This document shows, piece by piece, positions 60,897-64,000 of a stretch of 64,000 nt of DNA. Each line of letters opens with the position of its first letter. Within the stretch, counting starts at the first letter, position 1. The stretch spans positions 62,001 to 126,000 of the forward strand of contig JAZRIW010000018.1 in NCBI GenBank assembly GCA_045645505.1, read 5' to 3'. The notes below the pieces were generated by a model. The model had not been told where the DNA came from. It did no database searches and saw only the letters and a program-made list of their open reading frames with translations. The position numbers and the translations under genes are program-made. Source of the DNA: Fumia sp045645505 (GTDB lineage: Bacteria > Bacillota > Clostridia > Oscillospirales > Ruminococcaceae).

Positions 60897-61574
60897 ATGA
60901 GTTTATTTACGATTGCTGATTTGCATTTATCTTTAGGTGTAAATAAGCCAATGGATGTATTTCCGGGATGGGAGAATTATACTGAGCGCCTCACCGAAAA
61001 TTGGCAGAATGTTGTAAAACCTGAAGATACGGTTGTGATAGCGGGAGATATTTCCTGGGGCCTTATGATGGAAGAAAGTCGAAAGGATTTTGAATATCTT
61101 GACAGTCTTAATGGTACGAAAATCATTTTGAAAGGAAATCATGACTACTGGTTTACCACAAAAACAAAGGTTGAAAAAGAATTAGACAACTGGGGTTTAA
61201 AGACGATAAAAATTCTTTTTAACAATGCGTATGAATATGATGATTATGCTATTTGCGGAACTCGTGGCTGGATGAATGAGCAAAATGATAAGAAAATTCT
61301 TTTGCGTGAATGCGGAAGGTTAAGACTTTCGCTTGAAGCGGGGAAAAAATTAGGTAAGGAACCGATTGTGTTTTTACATTATCCTCCGATTTACGGCGCG
61401 AGTGAATGTTATGAAATTTTAGAAGTGTTGTATGAATATGGTGTAAAACATGTTTATTATGGACATATTCACGGATATTCTTTGGGATATGCCATTAATG
61501 GTGAGAGGATTGGCATTGATTTCAGATTGGTTTCTTGTGATTATTTGCAATTTTCACCTAAAAAAATTATATAA
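60897..61574 (+). CDS. Metallophosphoesterase
   Basis: A calcineurin-like phosphoesterase of 225 aa. The metal motifs are IADLHLSLG (DxH) near residue 6, VVIAGDISWG (GDxxxG) near 45, LKGNHDYW (GNHD) near 78, FLHYPP (H) near 155 and YYGHIHGYS (GHxH) near 186. The substrate is unknown. The SD-like AGGGAAGGG is 27 bases before the ATG, with a 6-bp hairpin (60871-60876 with 60882-60887) in between that would shorten the distance. Confidence 0.88.
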   Translation: MSLFTIADLHLSLGVNKPMDVFPGWENYTERLTENWQNVVKPEDTVVIAGDISWGLMMEESRKDFEYLDSLNGTKIILKGNHDYWFTTKTKVEKELDNWGLKTIKILFNNAYEYDDYAICGTRGWMNEQNDKKILLRECGRLRLSLEAGKKLGKEPIVFLHYPPIYGASECYEILEVLYEYGVKHVYYGHIHGYSLGYAINGERIGIDFRLVSCDYLQFSPKKII

Positions 61575-61606
61575 TTTGTAGAAAACAGTAAAAGCAAAAA
61601 TAATAC

Positions 61607-61635
61607 TGGAAATATTTGAAATCCTGTGTTATAAT
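61607..61635 (+). promoter_or_regulatory. tig promoter
   Basis: TGGAAA (61607-61612) and TATAAT (61630-61635) are 17 bases apart, with an extended TG at 61627-61628 that should offset the weak -35. Confidence 0.65.
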
Positions 61636-61711
61636 GATTTTATTATCTGATTAAAATTTAGTAAAGTATAAGCTGATTAAGAATAACAGCTTAAAATTAG
61701 GAGGAAATTTA

Positions 61712-62992
61712 ATGAGTTTAGTATCAAAAAACAATGTAGCGACCAATAAATTTGAATTGGAAATTCATGTTTCGGCAGAAGATTTCGAAAAAGCTTGTCA
61801 GAGTGCATTCTTAAAAAGAGGCAAGAAAATCGAAGTTCCCGGATTCCGTAAGGGAAAAGCTCCGAGAAAAATGATTGAGAAATTATATGGTGAAGCAGTA
61901 TTTTTCGAAGATGCTGTAAATTCTACATATGCTGATGCTCTGGAAGAAGCAGTGAAAGAGGCAGAACTTGAGTTGGTTGCTGCTCCTGATGTTGAAATTT
62001 TGGATGTTTCTAAAGAAAATGGTTATAAATTTAAGGCAGTTTGCGTTGTTAAGCCTGAAGTAGTTGTTAAAGATTATAAGGGCATTAAAGCTAAGAAAAC
62101 TGTTAAGAGAGTAACTGCTAAAGAAATTAATGCTGAAATTGACCGTTTGAGAGAACGTAATGCAAGAACTATCTCTGTAACTGACCGCGCAGCTAATAAA
62201 GATGATATTGTAGTTATTGATTTTGATGGTTCTGTTGATGGTGTTCCTTTTGATGGCGGTCAAGCTGAAAAATTCAGCTTGACATTGGGTTCAGGTCAGT
62301 TTATTCCCGGATTTGAAGATCAGGTTATCGGCCATAACATAGGTGATGAATTTGATGTAAACGTTAAATTCCCTGATAACTATCATGCAGAAGAACTCAA
62401 AGGCAAGGATTCTGTATTTAAAGTAAAAATTCATGAGATTAATGCAAAAGAACTTCCTGAAGCTGATGACGATTTTGCAAAAGATGTAAGTGAATTTGAT
62501 ACTTTGGATGAGCTTAAAAACGATATTAAGAAGAAAATTAAAGAGCAGAATGAAAAAACTGCCAATACTGAGTTTGAAAACAAACTTATTGATGAAGTTA
62601 TTGCAAAAATGGAAGGCGAAATCCCTGAAGAAATGTATGAGAGCAGAATTGACGAGATGGTTCGTGATTTCGGCTATCGTTTACAGAGTCAGGGTATGAA
62701 TATGGACCTTTATCTTAAATATACAGGTATGGAAATGGATTCATTCCGTATGACTTTCAAAGAACAGGCTGAAAAGCAGGTTAAAATCCGTCTTGCACTT
62801 GAAAAGATTGTTGAGCTTGAAAAAATTGAAGCAGACGATAAAGATTTGGAAAAAGAATATGCTCGTATCGCTGAAGCTTACAATATGGAGGTTGACAAGA
62901 TTAAGGGTATGATTCCTGCTGATGATTTGAAAGCTGATATTGCAGTAAATAAAGCTATCGATTTGATTAAAGATAACGTTGTTGATGCATAA
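61712..62992 (+). CDS. tig: Trigger factor
   Basis: The ribosome-bound chaperone and prolyl isomerase. The 426 aa show the N-terminal ribosome-binding domain with the signature VPGFRKGKAPRKMIEKLYG near residue 43, an FKBP-type isomerase domain (~155-245, DDIVVIDFDGSVDGVPFDGG), and a long helical substrate-binding C-terminal domain. TTAGGAGG precedes the ATG. tig-clpP-clpX is a conserved order, here complete apart from the end of clpX. Confidence 0.97.
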   Translation: MSLVSKNNVATNKFELEIHVSAEDFEKACQSAFLKRGKKIEVPGFRKGKAPRKMIEKLYGEAVFFEDAVNSTYADALEEAVKEAELELVAAPDVEILDVSKENGYKFKAVCVVKPEVVVKDYKGIKAKKTVKRVTAKEINAEIDRLRERNARTISVTDRAANKDDIVVIDFDGSVDGVPFDGGQAEKFSLTLGSGQFIPGFEDQVIGHNIGDEFDVNVKFPDNYHAEELKGKDSVFKVKIHEINAKELPEADDDFAKDVSEFDTLDELKNDIKKKIKEQNEKTANTEFENKLIDEVIAKMEGEIPEEMYESRIDEMVRDFGYRLQSQGMNMDLYLKYTGMEMDSFRMTFKEQAEKQVKIRLALEKIVELEKIEADDKDLEKEYARIAEAYNMEVDKIKGMIPADDLKADIAVNKAIDLIKDNVVDA

Positions 62993-63057
62993 TTAATGTA
63001 AAGGATGAAATTTCTTCATCTTCTGAGCAAAATTTAAGATATTATATCAAGGAAAGG

Positions 63058-63080
63058 GTGTGAAGCAAATTGCTTCACAC
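63058..63080 (+). repeat. Perfect 23-base palindrome upstream of clpP
   Basis: GTGTGAAGCAA (63058-63068) and TTGCTTCACAC (63070-63080) are exact complements around a single A. It lies 31 bases before the clpP start, between tig and clpP. It may be an operator or an mRNA hairpin; it does not match the heptad-repeat CtsR or CIRCE sites. A smaller hairpin (63004-63009 with 63015-63020) follows the tig stop. Confidence 0.7.
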
Positions 63081-63110
63081 TCGACCACTTTTTTGATTGG
63101 AGGAATAATA

Positions 63111-63695
63111 GTGAGTTTAGTGCCAATGGTTGTAGAGCAAACAAGTCGTGGTGAGCGTTCTTATGATATTTATTCAAGACTTTTAAATGACCGTATCATT
63201 ATGCTTAGCGATCAGGTTAATGATACTACCGCTTCTCTTATAGTAGCACAGCTTCTTTATCTTGAAAGCCAGGATCCTGATAAGGATATTTATCTTTATA
63301 TTAACAGTCCCGGTGGTTCCATAACTTCGGGAATGGCAATTTATGATACTATGCAGTACATTAAATGTGATGTATCAACTATATGTATCGGTATGGCTGC
63401 TTCTATGGGTGCTTTTTTACTTTCAAGTGGTGCTAAAGGTAAACGCTTGGCCCTTCCTAACAGTGAAATTATGATTCATCAGCCCTCCGGTGGCGCACAA
63501 GGTCAGGCTACTGATATTGCTATCCAGGCAGAACGTGTGCTTAAAATGAAAAAACATTTAAATGAGATTTTAGCTTCCAATACAGGAAAATCTGTTGAAC
63601 AAATTGCTGTTGATTGTGAACGTGATTATTTTATGTCTGCTACTGAGGCATTGGATTACGGAATTATCGATAAGGTGATTTCCAAAAGAGATTAA
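63111..63695 (+). CDS. clpP: ATP-dependent Clp protease proteolytic subunit
   Basis: ClpP forms the tetradecameric serine-protease chamber used by ClpX and ClpC. From the GTG start at 63111 (7 bases after GGAGG) the protein is 194 aa and begins SLVPMVVEQTSRGERSYDIYSRLL, as usual. The catalytic Ser is in GMAASMGAFLL near residue 98, His in MIHQPSGG near 123 and Asp in CERDYFMSA near 172. An upstream in-frame start would fold into the palindrome and add 17 atypical residues. clpX follows after 11 bases. Confidence 0.96.
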   Translation: MSLVPMVVEQTSRGERSYDIYSRLLNDRIIMLSDQVNDTTASLIVAQLLYLESQDPDKDIYLYINSPGGSITSGMAIYDTMQYIKCDVSTICIGMAASMGAFLLSSGAKGKRLALPNSEIMIHQPSGGAQGQATDIAIQAERVLKMKKHLNEILASNTGKSVEQIAVDCERDYFMSATEALDYGIIDKVISKRD

Positions 63696-63706
63696 TAGGA
63701 GGACAC

Positions 63707-64000
63707 ATGGCTGATTTAAACGAAAAAGAACCGGTTAGGTGTAGCTTTTGCGGTAAAACAGAACAGGACGTTGAAAGAATGTTACATTCTTCAAATGCTA
63801 ATATCTGCGATGCATGTGTGGAGCTTTGCTATGAGCTTCTTGCGGAGGAAGGACTTTTTCCTTTGCCTGACTCAAACAAGCTTACTCACCCTGAAAAAAA
63901 TCATAAAGCTCCTAAGCTTTTAAAACCGATTGAGATTAAAGAGGTTTTAGATCAATATGTTGTTGGACAGGAAAAAGCTAAAGTAAGCCTTGCAGTTGCA
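63707..64000 (+). CDS. clpX: ATP-dependent Clp protease ATPase subunit ClpX (N-terminal part)
   Basis: The frame starts at ATG 63707 behind AGGAGG and is still open at the right edge. The first ~98 residues include the ClpX zinc-binding domain (CSFCGK and CDACVELC, residues ~12-40), then the linker and the start of the AAA+ domain, LDQYVVGQEKAKVSLAVA. The Walker motifs lie beyond the window. ClpX unfolds substrates for ClpP. Confidence 0.96.
   Translation, partial: MADLNEKEPVRCSFCGKTEQDVERMLHSSNANICDACVELCYELLAEEGLFPLPDSNKLTHPEKNHKAPKLLKPIEIKEVLDQYVVGQEKAKVSLAVA

Noticed and set aside
1..64000. CRISPR arrays, insertion sequences, integrases or phage genes
   Set aside because: No regularly spaced direct repeats, transposase motifs, terminal repeats or attachment sites were seen; gene order is that of a conserved chromosome.

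Overview
The window reads as a contiguous piece of chromosome from a low-GC, strictly anaerobic, endospore-forming member of the Clostridia (Bacillota). The evidence is an AT-rich base composition, SpoIIID and WhiA homologues, a class III (oxygen-sensitive) ribonucleotide reductase as the only reductase seen, a zinc-type L31, meso-diaminopimelate dehydrogenase, a tyrosine T-box leader, and TTG or GTG starts with strong Shine-Dalgarno (SD) sequences on many genes. I cannot name a genus. Nearly everything is housekeeping. I see no prophage, insertion sequence, CRISPR array or large accessory island.

Layout. 1-8.7 kb (+): the tail of a ROK sugar kinase, then murB-rapZ-whiA-dnaE, a DivIVA-like coiled-coil gene, a lone fumarase beta subunit and nth. 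8.7-14.3 kb: a small XRE regulator (-), a lipoprotein gene broken by an in-frame stop (+), then a minus-strand block murA, MBL hydrolase, rlmH, typA. 14.3-20.4 kb (+): a 440-bp AT-rich region with a promoter carrying NrdR-like boxes, then nrdD-nrdG, a stand-alone GlmU-type nucleotidyltransferase, guaB and a 56-aa unknown. 20.4-24.1 kb: an F420-ligase-like gene (-) divergent from a LysR regulator, then ispD-ispF and a DUF3343 gene. 24.1-37.9 kb (+): cysteine desulfurase, cdaA-cdaR (c-di-AMP synthesis), a FAD protein, a peptide-binding lipoprotein, rpsO-pnp with structured leaders, a HAD phosphatase and a heterodimeric ABC exporter. 37.9-42.3 kb (-): polA-rimI-tsaD-comEA. 42.4-49.4 kb: dus, two tRNA-Ser genes (-), rpmE, yigZ, then dgt-dnaG-rpoD and an Rrf2 regulator. 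49.4-53.8 kb: small sporulation-type and accessory genes (DUF1540, SpoIIID, a truncated LuxR membrane protein, a DUF6774-like small protein, DUF421, DUF2130, ThuA-like). 53.8-64 kb (+): T-box-tyrS-ddh, rplS-lepB-rbgA-rnhB/yraN fusion-thrC, a phosphoesterase, then tig-clpP-clpX (clpX runs off the end).

The genes fall into familiar functional groups: peptidoglycan precursors (murB, murA, GlmU-like, ddh, c-di-AMP control), DNA replication and repair (dnaE, dnaG, polA, nth, dgt, RNase HII), dNTP supply (nrdDG), translation and ribosome assembly (rpsO, rplS, rpmE, rlmH, rbgA, typA, tyrS, tsaD, rimI), protein quality control (tig, clpP, clpX) and isoprenoids (ispD, ispF).

The points most worth a second look are at the level of control and gene integrity. 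They are the stop-interrupted zinc-ribbon lipoprotein, an XRE gene whose start codon lies in a perfect hairpin with its SD in the loop, a dnaG gene whose expected start codon reads ACG, paired NrdR-like boxes over the nrdD promoter, a long hairpin before pnp, overlapping divergent polA/dus promoters, a hairpin RNA candidate after dus, and an RNase HII-YraN fusion. I did not find a clearly new multi-gene system.
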